Of a stretch of DNA of 64,000 nucleotides, positions 46,870 through 56,606 are shown one piece after another. The position numbers and the translations under genes were made by a program. Positions within the stretch are counted from its first letter, which is position 1. Each line of letters opens with the position of its first letter. The notes under the pieces were generated by a model. It was not told the origin of the DNA. It saw only the letters and a program-made list of their open reading frames with translations, and ran no database searches. The stretch is from NCBI RefSeq assembly GCF_000027165.1, contig NC_013853.1:1178001-1242000 (forward strand), read 5' to 3'. Source of the stretch: Streptococcus mitis B6 (GTDB lineage: Bacteria; Bacillota; Bacilli; Lactobacillales; Streptococcaceae).

Positions 46870-46878
46870 TGATATAAT
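46870..46878 (+). promoter_or_regulatory. Extended -10 promoter of tacF-licD1-licD2
   Basis: TGATATAAT, 19 nt before the tacF ATG, with GAGGT between. The -35 region is the short spacer after the BOX element and shows no consensus. Confidence 0.6.
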
Positions 46879-46897
46879 GAAAAATGAGGTAAATTGA

Positions 46898-48385
46898 ATG
46901 AAAAGTATAAAATTAAATGCTCTATCTTACATGGGAATTCGTGTCTTGAATATTATTTTTCCCATCTTAACTGGAACCTATGTCGCGCGTGTCTTGGACC
47001 GAACTGACTATGGTTACTTCAACTCTGTCGACACAATTTTGTCATTTTTCTTACCCTTTGCAACTTATGGAGTCTATAACTACGGTTTACGGGCCATCAG
47101 TAATGTCAAGGATAACAAAAAAGATCTGAATAGAACCTTCTCTAGTCTTTTTTATTTGTGCATCGCTTGTACGATTTTGACCACCGCTGTCTATATCCTT
47201 GCCTATCCTCTCTTCTTTACAGATAATCCAATCATCAAAAAGGTCTACCTTGTCATGGGGATTCAACTCATTGCCCAGATTTTTTCAATTGAATGGGTCA
47301 ATGAAGCTCTGGAAAATTACAGTTTTCTTTTTTACAAGACTGCCTTCATCCGTATACTGATGCTGGTCTCTATTTTCCTTTTTGTTAAAAATGAACACGA
47401 TATTGTTGTCTATACACTTGTGATGAGTTTATCGACACTGATTAACTATCTGATTAGTTATTTTTGGATTAAAAGAGACATTAAGCTTGTTAAGATTCAC
47501 ATAAGTGATTTTAAACCGCTCTTTCTTCCTCTAACAGCCATGTTGGTCTTTGCCAATGCCAATATGCTCTTCACATTTTTGGACCGTCTCTTCCTCGTTA
47601 AAACAGGGATTGATGTCAACGTTAGTTACTATACCATGGCTCAGCGAATTGTGACCGTTATAGCTGGTGTTGTAACAGGAGCTATCGGAGTGAGTGTGCC
47701 CCGTCTCAGTTACTATCTAGGAAAAGGCGATAAGGAAGCTTATGTCGCCCTTGTTAACAGAGGAAGTCGAATCTTTAACTTCTTTATCATTCCACTCAGT
47801 TTCGGACTCATGGTTTTAGGACCAAATGCCATCCTCCTTTACGGTAGTGAAAAATATATTGGAGGCGGTATCTTAACCTCTCTCTTCGCTTTTCGGACGA
47901 TTATCCTGGCCTTAGATACTATTCTTGGTTCCCAAATTCTCTTTACAAATGGCTATGAAAAACGTATCACAGTTTACACAGTCTTTGCTGGGCTACTCAA
48001 TTTGGGCTTGAATAGTCTCCTCTTTTTCAACCATATCGTAGCTCCTGAATACTACTTACTGACAACTATGCTATCAGAGGCCTCTCTACTTGTTTTCTAT
48101 ATCATTTTCATCCATAGGAAACAACTCATCCACCTAGGACATATCTTTAGCTACACTGTTCGATACTCTCTCTTTTCACTTTCCTTTGTAGCAATTTATT
48201 TCCTGATTAATTTCGTGTATCCTGTGGATATGGTCATTAATTTGCCATTTTTGATTAATACTGGTTTGATTGTCTTGCTATCAGCTATCTCTTATATTAG
48301 TCTACTTGTCTTCACCAAAGATAGCATTTTCTATGAATTTTTAAACCATGTCCTAGCCTTAAAAAATAAATTCAAAAAATCTTAG
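46898..48385 (+). CDS. tacF: Teichoic acid flippase TacF
   Basis: A 495-residue polysaccharide-flippase family (MOP) membrane protein with about 14 hydrophobic helices, starting SIKLNALSYMGIRVLNIIFPILTGTYVARVLDR. It exports choline-decorated teichoic chains; point changes in it free pneumococcus from choline need. First gene of lic2, divergent from lic1. licD1 follows 9 nt later. Confidence 0.93.
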   Translation: MKSIKLNALSYMGIRVLNIIFPILTGTYVARVLDRTDYGYFNSVDTILSFFLPFATYGVYNYGLRAISNVKDNKKDLNRTFSSLFYLCIACTILTTAVYILAYPLFFTDNPIIKKVYLVMGIQLIAQIFSIEWVNEALENYSFLFYKTAFIRILMLVSIFLFVKNEHDIVVYTLVMSLSTLINYLISYFWIKRDIKLVKIHISDFKPLFLPLTAMLVFANANMLFTFLDRLFLVKTGIDVNVSYYTMAQRIVTVIAGVVTGAIGVSVPRLSYYLGKGDKEAYVALVNRGSRIFNFFIIPLSFGLMVLGPNAILLYGSEKYIGGGILTSLFAFRTIILALDTILGSQILFTNGYEKRITVYTVFAGLLNLGLNSLLFFNHIVAPEYYLLTTMLSEASLLVFYIIFIHRKQLIHLGHIFSYTVRYSLFSLSFVAIYFLINFVYPVDMVINLPFLINTGLIVLLSAISYISLLVFTKDSIFYEFLNHVLALKNKFKKS

Positions 48386-48394
48386 GAGTATAGA

Positions 48395-49198
48395 ATGAAA
48401 CAACTAACCATTGAAGATGCCAAACAGATTGAATTAGAAATTTTGGATTATATTGATACTCTCTGTAAAAAGCACAATATCAACTATATTATTAACTACG
48501 GGACTCTGATTGGGGCAGTTCGACATCAAGGCTTTATCCCTTGGGACGACGATATTGATTTGTCCATGCCTCGAGAAGATTACCAACGATTTATTAACAT
48601 TTTTCAAAAAGAAAAAAGCAAGTATAAGCTCCTATCCTTAGAAACAGATGAGAACTACTTTAACAACTTTATCAAAATAACCGACAGTACAACTAAAATT
48701 ATTGATACTCGGAATACAAAAACCTATGATTCTGGTGTTTTTATCGATATTTTCCCTATGGATCGCTTTGATGATCCTAAGGTCATTGATACTTGTTATA
48801 AACTGGAAAGTTTTAAACTTCTGTCTTTCAGTAAACATAAAAATATTGTCTATAAGGATAGCCTTTTAAAAGATTGGATACGAACAGCCTTTTGGTTGCT
48901 CCTTCGACCGGTTTCTCCTCGTTATTTCGCACATAAAATCGAGAAAGAAATTCAAAAATATAGTCGTGAGAATGGTCAGTATATGGCCTTTATCCCTTCT
49001 AAATTTAAGGAAAAGGAAGTATTCCCAAGTGGTACCTTTGATAAAACAATTGATTTACCCTTTGAAAATTTAAGCCTTCCAGCACCTGAAAAATTTGATA
49101 CTATTTTGACACAATTTTATGGAGATTATATGACCCTACCACCTGAAGAAAAACGCTTCTACAGTCATGAATTTCACGCTTATAAATTGGAGGATTAG
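48395..49198 (+). CDS. licD1: Phosphorylcholine transferase LicD1
   Basis: Transfers phosphocholine from CDP-choline to GalNAc of the teichoic chain. The 267-residue LicD-family protein has the nucleotidyltransferase-like core INYGTLIGAVRHQGFIPWDDDIDLSMPREDY near 33-63, with the metal aspartates of WDDDID, and the C-terminal YGDYMTLPPEEKRFYSHEFHAY. It is a tandem paralogue of licD2. Confidence 0.94.
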   Translation: MKQLTIEDAKQIELEILDYIDTLCKKHNINYIINYGTLIGAVRHQGFIPWDDDIDLSMPREDYQRFINIFQKEKSKYKLLSLETDENYFNNFIKITDSTTKIIDTRNTKTYDSGVFIDIFPMDRFDDPKVIDTCYKLESFKLLSFSKHKNIVYKDSLLKDWIRTAFWLLLRPVSPRYFAHKIEKEIQKYSRENGQYMAFIPSKFKEKEVFPSGTFDKTIDLPFENLSLPAPEKFDTILTQFYGDYMTLPPEEKRFYSHEFHAYKLED

Positions 49199-49199
49199 G

Positions 49200-50009
49200 A
49201 TGCAATATTTAGAAAAAGAAGAAATTAAAGAAATTCAACTAGCCCTGCTAGACTATATTGATGAGACTTGTAAGAAACATGATATTCCTTATTTTCTCAG
49301 TTATGGAACTATGCTTGGAGCTATCCGCCACAAAGGTATGATTCCTTGGGACGATGATATCGATATTTCCCTTTATCGTGAAGATTATGAGCGCTTATTG
49401 AAGGTTATTGAGGAAGAAGACCATCCACGTTATAAGGTTCTCTCCTACGACACTTCTTCTTGGTACTTCCATAATTTCGCATCGATTTTGGATACTTCTA
49501 CAGTTATCGAAGACCATGTTAAGTACAAGCGTCATGACACCAGTCTCTTTATCGATGTCTTCCCAATTGATCGATTTACAGACTTGAGCATTGTCGACAA
49601 GAGCTATAAGTATGTGGCCCTTCGTCAACTAGCTTATATCAAAAAATCACGCGCAGTTCACGGTGATAGTAAATTAAAAGATTTTCTAAGATTATGTAGC
49701 TGGTACGCCCTCCGATTTGTCAATCCTCGTTACTTTTACAAGAAAATTGATCAGCTAGTCAAAAATGCTGAAACCAACACTCCTCAATATGAGGGAGGAA
49801 TTGGTATTGGTAAAGAAGGAATGAAAGAAGTCTTCCCAGTTGATACCTTTAAAGAACTCATCTTAACTGAGTTTGAAGGCCGTATGTTGCCTGTGCCAAA
49901 AAAATATGACCAATTTTTAACCCAGATGTATGGAGATTATATGACACCACCATCAAAAGAAATGCAAGAATGGTATAGTCATAGCATTAAAGCTTATCGT
50001 AAAAACTGA
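49200..50009 (+). CDS. licD2: Phosphorylcholine transferase LicD2
   Basis: Second LicD enzyme, 269 residues, start at ATG 49200 (MQYLEKEEIKEIQLALLDYID) directly after the licD1 stop with GGAGGA upstream; longer forms would overlap licD1. It has the same core (SYGTMLGAIRHKGMIPWDDDIDISLYREDY) and C-terminal YGDYMTPPSKEM. LicD1 and LicD2 modify the two different GalNAc residues of each repeat. Confidence 0.94.
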   Translation: MQYLEKEEIKEIQLALLDYIDETCKKHDIPYFLSYGTMLGAIRHKGMIPWDDDIDISLYREDYERLLKVIEEEDHPRYKVLSYDTSSWYFHNFASILDTSTVIEDHVKYKRHDTSLFIDVFPIDRFTDLSIVDKSYKYVALRQLAYIKKSRAVHGDSKLKDFLRLCSWYALRFVNPRYFYKKIDQLVKNAETNTPQYEGGIGIGKEGMKEVFPVDTFKELILTEFEGRMLPVPKKYDQFLTQMYGDYMTPPSKEMQEWYSHSIKAYRKN

Positions 50010-50035
50010 TTGAGGACAATTATACAAAGTATTGA

Positions 50036-50163
50036 GTGAGACTTGGAAAAACTCACTTGCAGGAAAAAATGAAGTAAATATTCCTACAACAAAACGCATA
50101 ATATCAAGGCTTTTCGGCACCTGATATTATGCGTTTTCCTTATCTTAAAAACTTTTTATCCAG
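50036..50163. repeat. Hairpin repeat, copy 1 (SPRITE-like terminator element)
   Basis: Perfect 16-bp stem AAAACGCATAATATCA (50091-50106) / TGATATTATGCGTTTT (50122-50137), so A and T tracts lie on both sides. Upstream AGGAAAAAATGAAGTAAATA and downstream CTTTTT..CCAG are shared with the copy at 61861. It sits between convergent licD2 and mntH and should terminate both. The rest of this 347-nt spacer (50164-50356) shows a weak hairpin near 50317-50343 and nothing else. Confidence 0.75.
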
Positions 50164-50356
50164 TCTATTATAGGAAACTGAATCTGGAATAATCCAACAC
50201 GACTTCTAAAACATTGTTATAAATTGATTAAAATTCCAAAATCAATTTGTTCAGTTCTTATTTCACGCTACTATAGTTATGCTTTTTATGAATTAACCAC
50301 TATTACTATCTCTTTATCAATCTTCACGCTGAAGCGGTGATTGATTTAAAACAAGT

Positions 50357-51691
50357 TTAAAAAATATCGAAAAGAAGCTTAATATTGAGAATAGTCAGTA
50401 TGATTGCAACTACATATCCTAAGATAGTATTCCACTTTGCATTGGTAAATTCGCCCATCAATGATTTCTTAGATGTGAGATAAATCAATGGAAAGATAGA
50501 AAATGGTAGGGCAATGGAAAGAAAAACTTGTGAATAAACTAATAATTGATCCAAGGTTGTTTCTTGGTGGCCAAACAAAACAGCAACAATCATGACGGGT
50601 AGTAAGGCAAATAACCGGGTTCCAAGTCGGATAATCCATTGTGGTAATTTCATATGTAGGAAACCTTCCATGACGATTTGTCCTGTCAAGGTTCCTGTAA
50701 TCGTTGAATTTTGTCCACTGGCTAATAGAGCCAAGGCAAATAAAGTAGATAGAGTCGAACTAGCTATAGCCCCCGCAATTGTAGAATCTTTTAAGGCATT
50801 ATACATTTGTGAAAAGGCAGAAATATCAGATGCATGGCCGAAAAAGAGAGCTGCACCTAAGATCAAAAGAAGGGAATTGACAACAAAGGCAAGAGATAAC
50901 TGAAGATTAGAATCCCATGTCATAAAGCGTACACCTTTACGAATATCATTCTTATCCTTATGATTGACTTTTCGAGTTTGTGACAAAGATGAATGCAAAT
51001 ACAAATTATGAGGCATAACCGTCGCTCCAACAATCCCTAGCGCTAAGGTCAACTGACTTTCATGTCCAGGAGCAGGACTTTCAAACAAGGTGGATGTTGG
51101 TAAATAACCTCCAAAAATTCCTTGAATACTTGGATGTGATAAAGTCACAAGGTAGGTGAAAATCACCAAGATTGTCAAAATCAAGGTCGTAACGATAGCT
51201 TCAATCTTTTTAAATCCAAACTTCATCATCAAAAGTAAAAGAAATACATCTAGAATGGTTAACAGAATCGCTACCATGATTGGAATCTTAAATAGAAGAT
51301 TGAGAGCAATCGCAGAACCTAGAACTTCTGCCAGGTCTGTTGCCATCAAGGCTAGTTCCAAAATAACCCACAGACTATAACGAAGCCACTTTGGTGAATG
51401 ATAAGCCGTCGCTTGTGCTAAATCCATCTTAGTCACAATCCCAAGTTTTCCTGCCATTTGTTGCAATTGCATAGCAATAAGGGAAGAAATCAAGATGACA
51501 AACAAGAGGCTGTATTTGTAGGTTGCACCTCCAACAACACTGGTAATCCAGTTTCCCGGATCCATATAGCCTACAGCTACTAGAGCGCCCGGGCCTAAAA
51601 AAGCCCTTAGATTTTGCCAAAAGCGGTTATTATTTGGAGTATCAATAGATTGATTAATCTCAGAAAGTGAGACCTTTTCATAAGAAGACAT
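50357..51691 (-). CDS. mntH: Nramp-family manganese/divalent metal transporter
   Basis: A 444-residue membrane protein with 11 hydrophobic helices. The metal-binding residues are visible in helix 1, GYMDPGNW (DPGN), and in helix 6, VGATVMPHNLYLHSSL (MPH). It imports Mn2+ by proton symport. It stands alone between the lic2 and pyrimidine loci. From memory most pneumococci have licD2 directly before carB and lack mntH, so this may be an accessory or lineage-specific gene. Confidence 0.9.
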   Translation of the reverse strand: MSSYEKVSLSEINQSIDTPNNNRFWQNLRAFLGPGALVAVGYMDPGNWITSVVGGATYKYSLLFVILISSLIAMQLQQMAGKLGIVTKMDLAQATAYHSPKWLRYSLWVILELALMATDLAEVLGSAIALNLLFKIPIMVAILLTILDVFLLLLMMKFGFKKIEAIVTTLILTILVIFTYLVTLSHPSIQGIFGGYLPTSTLFESPAPGHESQLTLALGIVGATVMPHNLYLHSSLSQTRKVNHKDKNDIRKGVRFMTWDSNLQLSLAFVVNSLLLILGAALFFGHASDISAFSQMYNALKDSTIAGAIASSTLSTLFALALLASGQNSTITGTLTGQIVMEGFLHMKLPQWIIRLGTRLFALLPVMIVAVLFGHQETTLDQLLVYSQVFLSIALPFSIFPLIYLTSKKSLMGEFTNAKWNTILGYVVAIILTILNIKLLFDIF

Positions 51692-51779
51692 ACATATTTA
51701 CCTCTTTCTAATATGCTCTTTTGATATGATGTTGAAAAATAGATTTTAAAATGGTTCCTAACTTTTCCAACTCACTCTT

Positions 51780-51788
51780 ATTATATCA
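51780..51788 (-). promoter_or_regulatory. Extended -10 promoter of mntH
   Basis: Minus strand TGATATAAT. The leader of about 80 nt contains AT-rich sequence but no obvious riboswitch. The upstream spacer to 51905 shows no further site. Confidence 0.5.
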
Positions 51789-51910
51789 TAAAAATGCTAC
51801 AAAGTCTTTAAAAAATTAAGTGAGCTTAAAACAATTATTAATATTGGTTAATTTTTTGATACTCCATAAATCAAACTTCTAACTTTACTTTCTAAACCCT
51901 ATTTTAATGA

Positions 51911-51939
51911 AAAAACCAACACCTTTCGGTGCTGGTTTT
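51911..51939 (-). terminator. Intrinsic terminator of the pyr operon (after carB)
   Basis: Minus strand AAAACCAGCACC (51939-51928) pairs with GGTGTTGGTTTT (51923-51912) over a GAAA tetraloop with one G-U pair, then further T. Confidence 0.9.
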
Positions 51940-51963
51940 GAATAAATTGAATTTTTTCTGATC

Positions 51964-54900
51964 CTAAATTGCTTCTGTGACAAAACTACGGCTTTCCAAT
52001 ACTTTAAGCATGGCGTTAGCTGTATCTAGGGCTGTGAAGAGGGGTACTCCGTGTTCAATGGCTGAACGACGGATTTGCTCACCATCTTCGTCAGCAGTTC
52101 GTTTTGTCCCAACAGTATTAATGATAGCTTGGATTCTTCCTTTACGAACAAAGCTTGGAATATCCTTATCATCATCACCAATCTTACCAACAGGTTGGGC
52201 TTGCAATCCATGACTAGCAAAGAAGGCTGCTGTCCCTTCTGTCGCGAGGATTCCATAGCCAATATTTTGGAAACGACGAGCTAAGCCCAAGGCTTCTTCT
52301 TTGGCATCATCAGCGATGGTAAATACAACGTTACCAAAAGTTGGCAAGTGGAGGTAAGAAGCTTCAAAGGCCTTATAGAGAGCTTTTTCCAAAGTCGTAT
52401 CAGAACCCATAACTTCACCTGTTGACTTCATTTCAGGACCAAGTAAGCTGTCTACCTTAGCTAGTTTGGTAAAGGAGAAGACAGGTGCCTTGATATGAAC
52501 TCGAGTACTTTCAGGGTAAAGTCCATCTTGGTAGCCAAGTTCTTCAAGTTTTTGACCAAGAATGAGCTTGGTTGCTACTTGAGCCATAGGGATATTGGTC
52601 ACTTTAGAAAGAAATGGAACCGTACGGCTGGCACGTGGATTGACCTCAATAACGTAGACTTTTTCATCCTTGATGACAAACTGAATGTTCATCATTCCGA
52701 GGCAGTTAAGACCGATTGCTAGACGTTTAGTATAGTCTGCGATTGTTTCTTGCACCATTTGCGACAAGGTTTGTGGTGGGTAAACGGCCATTGAGTCACC
52801 AGAGTGAACACCAGCGCGTTCGATGTGCTCCATGATACCAGGGATGAGAACATTTTCTCCGTCTGAAATGGCATCAACTTCGCACTCTTGCCCAACGATG
52901 TAAGAGTCAACAAGAACTGGGTGGTCTGGACTAGCCTTAACAGCAGTTCGCATGTAAGAACGAAGGTCTTCTTCATTTTCCACAATTTCCATTGCACGTC
53001 CACCCAAGACATAAGATGGACGAACGAGGACTGGGAAACCAATCTTGCGAGCTGCAAGAACTGCTTCTTCTTCATTTGTAGCCGTTTGTCCTGGTGGCTG
53101 TGGAATATCCAAATCTTTAAGAGCTTGCTCGAAGAGGTCGCGGTCTTCGGCACGGTCTAGGTCAGCAACCTGTGTACCAAGGATGGTAACACCCGCTTTT
53201 GCCAATGGCTCTGCAAGGTTGATGGCTGTTTGACCACCGAACTGAACGATAACCCCTTTTGGTTGCTCTAAATCAACAACATTCATGACATCTTCGAATG
53301 TCAATGGTTCAAAGTAGAGCTTATCAGATACAGAGAAGTCGGTTGAAACGGTCTCTGGGTTTGAGTTCATGATGATAGCTTCATAGCCAGCAGCCTGAAT
53401 AGCCTTAACAGAGTGAACAGTTGCGTAGTCAAACTCAACCCCTTGACCGATACGGATTGGACCAGAACCTAGAACAAGTACAGATTCTTTATCAGACTTG
53501 ATAGATTCATTTTCCCATCCATAGGTTGAATAGAAGTATGGTGTTTCAGAGTCAAATTCTGCCGCACAAGTATCTACCATCTTATAAACTGGAACAATCT
53601 TGTTTTCCAAACGAAGCTGGCGAACTTGGTCAGCTGTCGTTTCCCAGAGTTCAGCAATCTTACGGTCTGAAAATCCATTCAATTTAGCTGTTTTCAAGAC
53701 TTCTAGATTTTGTGGATGGGCACCTAATTCTTGCTCAATTTCAAAGATATGTAGGAGTTTATCGAGATAAAAGATATCGATTTTTGTAAGCTCTGCAATT
53801 TCTTCTGGTGTGTAGCCACGACGAATTGCTTCTGATACGTAGAAGAGACGGTCATCTTGGGCTTTGACAACTTTTTCAATCAAGTCATCATCTGAAACTG
53901 CTGCAAGTTCAGGCATTTCATTGTGGTGAACTCCAATTTCAAGGGAGCGACAAGCCTTAAGAAGTGACTCTTCGATGTTACGGCCAATCGCCATGACTTC
54001 TCCAGTCGCCTTCATCTGAGTTCCAAGACGGCGTTCACCCTTTTCAAACTTGTCAAATGGGAAACGTGGAATCTTTGCAACTACATAATCCAAAGCTGGT
54101 TCAAACATGGCGTAGGTTGAACCCGTAACGGGGTTGATCACCTCATCCAAGGTCAAACCTACTGCAATCTTGGCAGCCAACTTAGCAATCGGATACCCTG
54201 TCGCCTTAGAAGCAAGTGCTGACGAACGTGATACACGAGGGTTTACTTCGATGACATAGTACTTAAAACTGTGTGGATCAAGGGCCAGCTGAACATTACA
54301 TCCCCCTTCAATCTTGAGGGCACGAATAATGCTCAAGCTTGCGTCACGAAGCATTTGGTTTTCATAGTCTGACATGGTTTGCGCAGGGGCAAATACGATG
54401 GAATCCCCTGTGTGAATCCCAACTGGGTCAAAGTTTTCCATGTTACAAACAACCAAAGCATTGTCAGCTGAGTCACGCATCACTTCGTATTCTATTTCCT
54501 TGAAACCTGCAATTGAACGCTCAATCAAACATTGGGTAACAGGTGACAACTTCAGACCATTTTCAGCGATCTCGCGCAATTCTTCCTCGTTGGCACACAT
54601 ACCACCACCAGTACCACCAAGTGTAAAGGCTGGACGGACGATGACTGGGTAGCCAATTGTTGCTGCAAAGGCAACTGCTTCTTCTACTGTGTTGACAATT
54701 TCAGATTCTGGAATGGGTTGTTCCAATTCTTCCATCAATTGTTTAAAGAGGTCACGGTCCTCCGCTTGGTCAATGGCAGATAATTTGGTACCCAGAAGCT
54801 CAACACCAAGCTCATCCAAAATACCATTCTTAGACAATTCCATGGCCATATTGAGCCCTGTCTGACCACCAAGCGTTGGTAGCAAGGCATCTGGACGTTC

Positions 54901-55140
54901 CTTACGAAGAATACGCGTCACAAACTCAAGTGTAATCGGTTCAATATAGACCTTGTCCGCAATCTCCTTGTCCGTCATGATAGTTGCAGGGTTTGAGTTA
55001 ACCAAAACAACCTCATAACCTTCCTCTTTCAACGATAAGCAAGCCTGGGTCCCTGCGTAGTCAAACTCAGCAGCCTGACCAATAATAATCGGACCAGAAC
55101 CAATCACCATAATTTTTTGAATATCAATACGTTTAGGCAT
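51964..55140 (-). CDS. carB: Carbamoyl-phosphate synthase large subunit
   Basis: Makes carbamoyl phosphate from bicarbonate, ammonia and two ATP. The 1058 residues contain two ATP-grasp halves: the first opens [25 protein letters not shown], the second at about 550 with [26 protein letters not shown]-terminal MGS-like allosteric domain follows from about 930. Length typical. Last gene of the pyr operon, separated from carA by an unusual 337-nt spacer. Confidence 0.97.
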   Translation of the reverse strand: MPKRIDIQKIMVIGSGPIIIGQAAEFDYAGTQACLSLKEEGYEVVLVNSNPATIMTDKEIADKVYIEPITLEFVTRILRKERPDALLPTLGGQTGLNMAMELSKNGILDELGVELLGTKLSAIDQAEDRDLFKQLMEELEQPIPESEIVNTVEEAVAFAATIGYPVIVRPAFTLGGTGGGMCANEEELREIAENGLKLSPVTQCLIERSIAGFKEIEYEVMRDSADNALVVCNMENFDPVGIHTGDSIVFAPAQTMSDYENQMLRDASLSIIRALKIEGGCNVQLALDPHSFKYYVIEVNPRVSRSSALASKATGYPIAKLAAKIAVGLTLDEVINPVTGSTYAMFEPALDYVVAKIPRFPFDKFEKGERRLGTQMKATGEVMAIGRNIEESLLKACRSLEIGVHHNEMPELAAVSDDDLIEKVVKAQDDRLFYVSEAIRRGYTPEEIAELTKIDIFYLDKLLHIFEIEQELGAHPQNLEVLKTAKLNGFSDRKIAELWETTADQVRQLRLENKIVPVYKMVDTCAAEFDSETPYFYSTYGWENESIKSDKESVLVLGSGPIRIGQGVEFDYATVHSVKAIQAAGYEAIIMNSNPETVSTDFSVSDKLYFEPLTFEDVMNVVDLEQPKGVIVQFGGQTAINLAEPLAKAGVTILGTQVADLDRAEDRDLFEQALKDLDIPQPPGQTATNEEEAVLAARKIGFPVLVRPSYVLGGRAMEIVENEEDLRSYMRTAVKASPDHPVLVDSYIVGQECEVDAISDGENVLIPGIMEHIERAGVHSGDSMAVYPPQTLSQMVQETIADYTKRLAIGLNCLGMMNIQFVIKDEKVYVIEVNPRASRTVPFLSKVTNIPMAQVATKLILGQKLEELGYQDGLYPESTRVHIKAPVFSFTKLAKVDSLLGPEMKSTGEVMGSDTTLEKALYKAFEASYLHLPTFGNVVFTIADDAKEEALGLARRFQNIGYGILATEGTAAFFASHGLQAQPVGKIGDDDKDIPSFVRKGRIQAIINTVGTKRTADEDGEQIRRSAIEHGVPLFTALDTANAMLKVLESRSFVTEAI

Positions 55141-55248
55141 ATATAAGATATTAAGGGCGTCAAGCGGACAAAGCTAAAATAGGAGTTATGACGAAGAACT
55201 GTCAGTTCTAGGAATAACTATCTTTTTAGCACCGTCCGTAGCCCGTAT

Positions 55249-55308
55249 TCAGTTCAGCAAATACGGAGCACCCTTCTCCTTTCTATTCGTCGCCTCACAG
55301 AGCGACAT
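55249..55308 (-). CDS. Possible 19-residue ORF in the carA-carB spacer
   Basis: ATG inside repeat copy A, 10 nt after GGAG, opening a 19-codon frame (MSLCEATNRKEKGAPYLLN). The equivalent ATG in copy B opens only MAT-stop (55433-55444). Translation is uncertain; it may be fortuitous. Confidence 0.2.
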   Translation of the reverse strand: MSLCEATNRKEKGAPYLLN

Positions 55309-55327
55309 TAAATAAATTCTCCGACGA
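55279..55327 (-). repeat. 49-nt repeat copy A (carA-carB spacer)
   Basis: Aligns without gaps to 55415-55463: identical CTTTCTATTCG on the left and CATTAAATAAATTCTCCGACGA on the right, but the central 18 nt differ while keeping a stem (GTCGC/GCGAC here). Confidence 0.8.
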
Positions 55328-55414
55328 TTTTTTAGAGAAACGATATTTTTCGATAAAAAATCTAGTGCAGGGAGTTTTTAGTTCGCCTGATAGCGACTAA
55401 AAGAAACGACCTGT

Positions 55415-55463
55415 CTTTCTATTCGGCAACTCTCAGGTTGCCATTAAATAAATTCTCCGACGA
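55415..55463 (-). repeat. 49-nt repeat copy B (carA-carB spacer)
   Basis: Second copy, with centre stem GGCAAC/GTTGCC (55425-55430 with 55437-55442). It begins 15 nt after the carA stop on the minus strand. Confidence 0.8.
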
Positions 55464-55477
55464 GCTTTTACTCGTTC

Positions 55478-56557
55478 TTAGTTTGATTGTTTAAAAGCTT
55501 CCATCATCTCGATAAACTCGTCAAATAGGTAGCTTGCATCATGAGGACCAGGGGCTGCATCTGGATGATATTGAACAGAGAAAGCAGGTTGGTATCTGTG
55601 ACGCAAACCTTCAACTGACTTGTCATTGATTTCTTCGTGGGTGATAATCAAATGCTCTGGCAAATCCTCACGGCTAACTGCATAACCATGGTTTTGGCTG
55701 GTAAAATCTACGCGTCCTGTGGCAATTTCACGTACTGCATGGTTAAAGCCACGGTGACCAAATTTCATCTTGTAGGTCTTTGCCCCGTTTGCCATAGCAA
55801 AGAGTTGGTGCCCCATACAGATACCAAAGATTGGAATTTTCCCTTGCACACCACGAATCATGTCGAGTGCTTGTGGAACATCTTCTGGGTTACCTGGACC
55901 ATTTGACAACATCACTCCGTCAGGATTGAGGTGGAGAATTTCTTCCGCTGTTGTCGAATAAGGAACAACCGTCACGTTACAGTTACGCTTAGAAAGTTCA
56001 CGTAGGATTGAGTGCTTGAGACCAAAGTCCACTAGCACCACGCTCAAACCAACTCCTGGAGCTGGATAGGATGTTTTAGTAGAAACCTGCTTAATATTGT
56101 CTGTCGGCAATACCGTTGCTTGGAGCTGGTCCGTCACATGGCCCATACTATCCCCAACATGGGTCAAGGTTGCACGCATGGTACCATGCTTACGGATAAT
56201 CTTGGTAAGTGCACGCGTATCAATTCCTGAAATACCAGGAATTTTCTTGGCTTTCAAAAATTCATCCAAGGTCATTTGGTTGCGCCAGTTACTAGCTCTA
56301 CGTGCTTCTTCGAAAACAACAACTCCCTTACAAGTTGGAATAATGGATTCGTAATCATCACGGTTAATTCCATAATTTCCTACCAAAGGATAAGTAAAGG
56401 TCAAGATTTGTCCATTATAAGACTGGTCTGTAATGGATTCTTGATAGCCGGTCATCCCTGTGTTAAAGACGATTTCACCTGTTACATCAATATCTGCTCC
56501 GAAGGCCTTGCCTTCAAAAACTGTGCCATCTTCTAATACTAGAAGTCTTTTTGTCAT
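55478..56557 (-). CDS. carA: Carbamoyl-phosphate synthase small subunit
   Basis: Glutamine amidotransferase subunit that feeds ammonia to CarB. The 359 residues have the N-terminal CPSase domain ([35 protein letters not shown]) and a class I GATase with nucleophile in [14 protein letters not shown] near 240-253 and the catalytic HP pair in [19 protein letters not shown] precedes ATG 56557. Two small hairpins, GACGC/GCGTC (56574-56589) and TGGCG/CGCCA (56612-56629), lie between pyrB and carA. Confidence 0.96.
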   Translation of the reverse strand: MTKRLLVLEDGTVFEGKAFGADIDVTGEIVFNTGMTGYQESITDQSYNGQILTFTYPLVGNYGINRDDYESIIPTCKGVVVFEEARRASNWRNQMTLDEFLKAKKIPGISGIDTRALTKIIRKHGTMRATLTHVGDSMGHVTDQLQATVLPTDNIKQVSTKTSYPAPGVGLSVVLVDFGLKHSILRELSKRNCNVTVVPYSTTAEEILHLNPDGVMLSNGPGNPEDVPQALDMIRGVQGKIPIFGICMGHQLFAMANGAKTYKMKFGHRGFNHAVREIATGRVDFTSQNHGYAVSREDLPEHLIITHEEINDKSVEGLRHRYQPAFSVQYHPDAAPGPHDASYLFDEFIEMMEAFKQSN

Positions 56558-56606
56558 ATTTTCACCTCTCGTGGACGCTCACTGGCGTCTTTTAACGTCT
56601 TGTGTT

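Larger units (their letters stand above)
55141..55477 (-). other. Structured spacer between carA and carB
   Basis: 337 nt without a long ORF but full of hairpins. On the minus strand, in order: stem TGGC/GCCA in repeat copy B; TTTTAGT..CGC/GCG..ACTAAAA (55405-55376); GATTTTTTA/TAAAAAATC (55362-55325); GTCG/CGAC in copy A; CCGTATT/AATACGG (55266-55243); AGAACTG/CAGTTCT (55210-55196). It is unlike the short spacers elsewhere in the operon and probably acts as RNA. Confidence 0.6.

Noticed and set aside
50281..50350. mntH terminator at the imperfect hairpin near 50317-50343
   Set aside because: The stem is bulged and no T-run follows it on either strand; the 16-bp hairpin at 50091-50137 is the better terminator.
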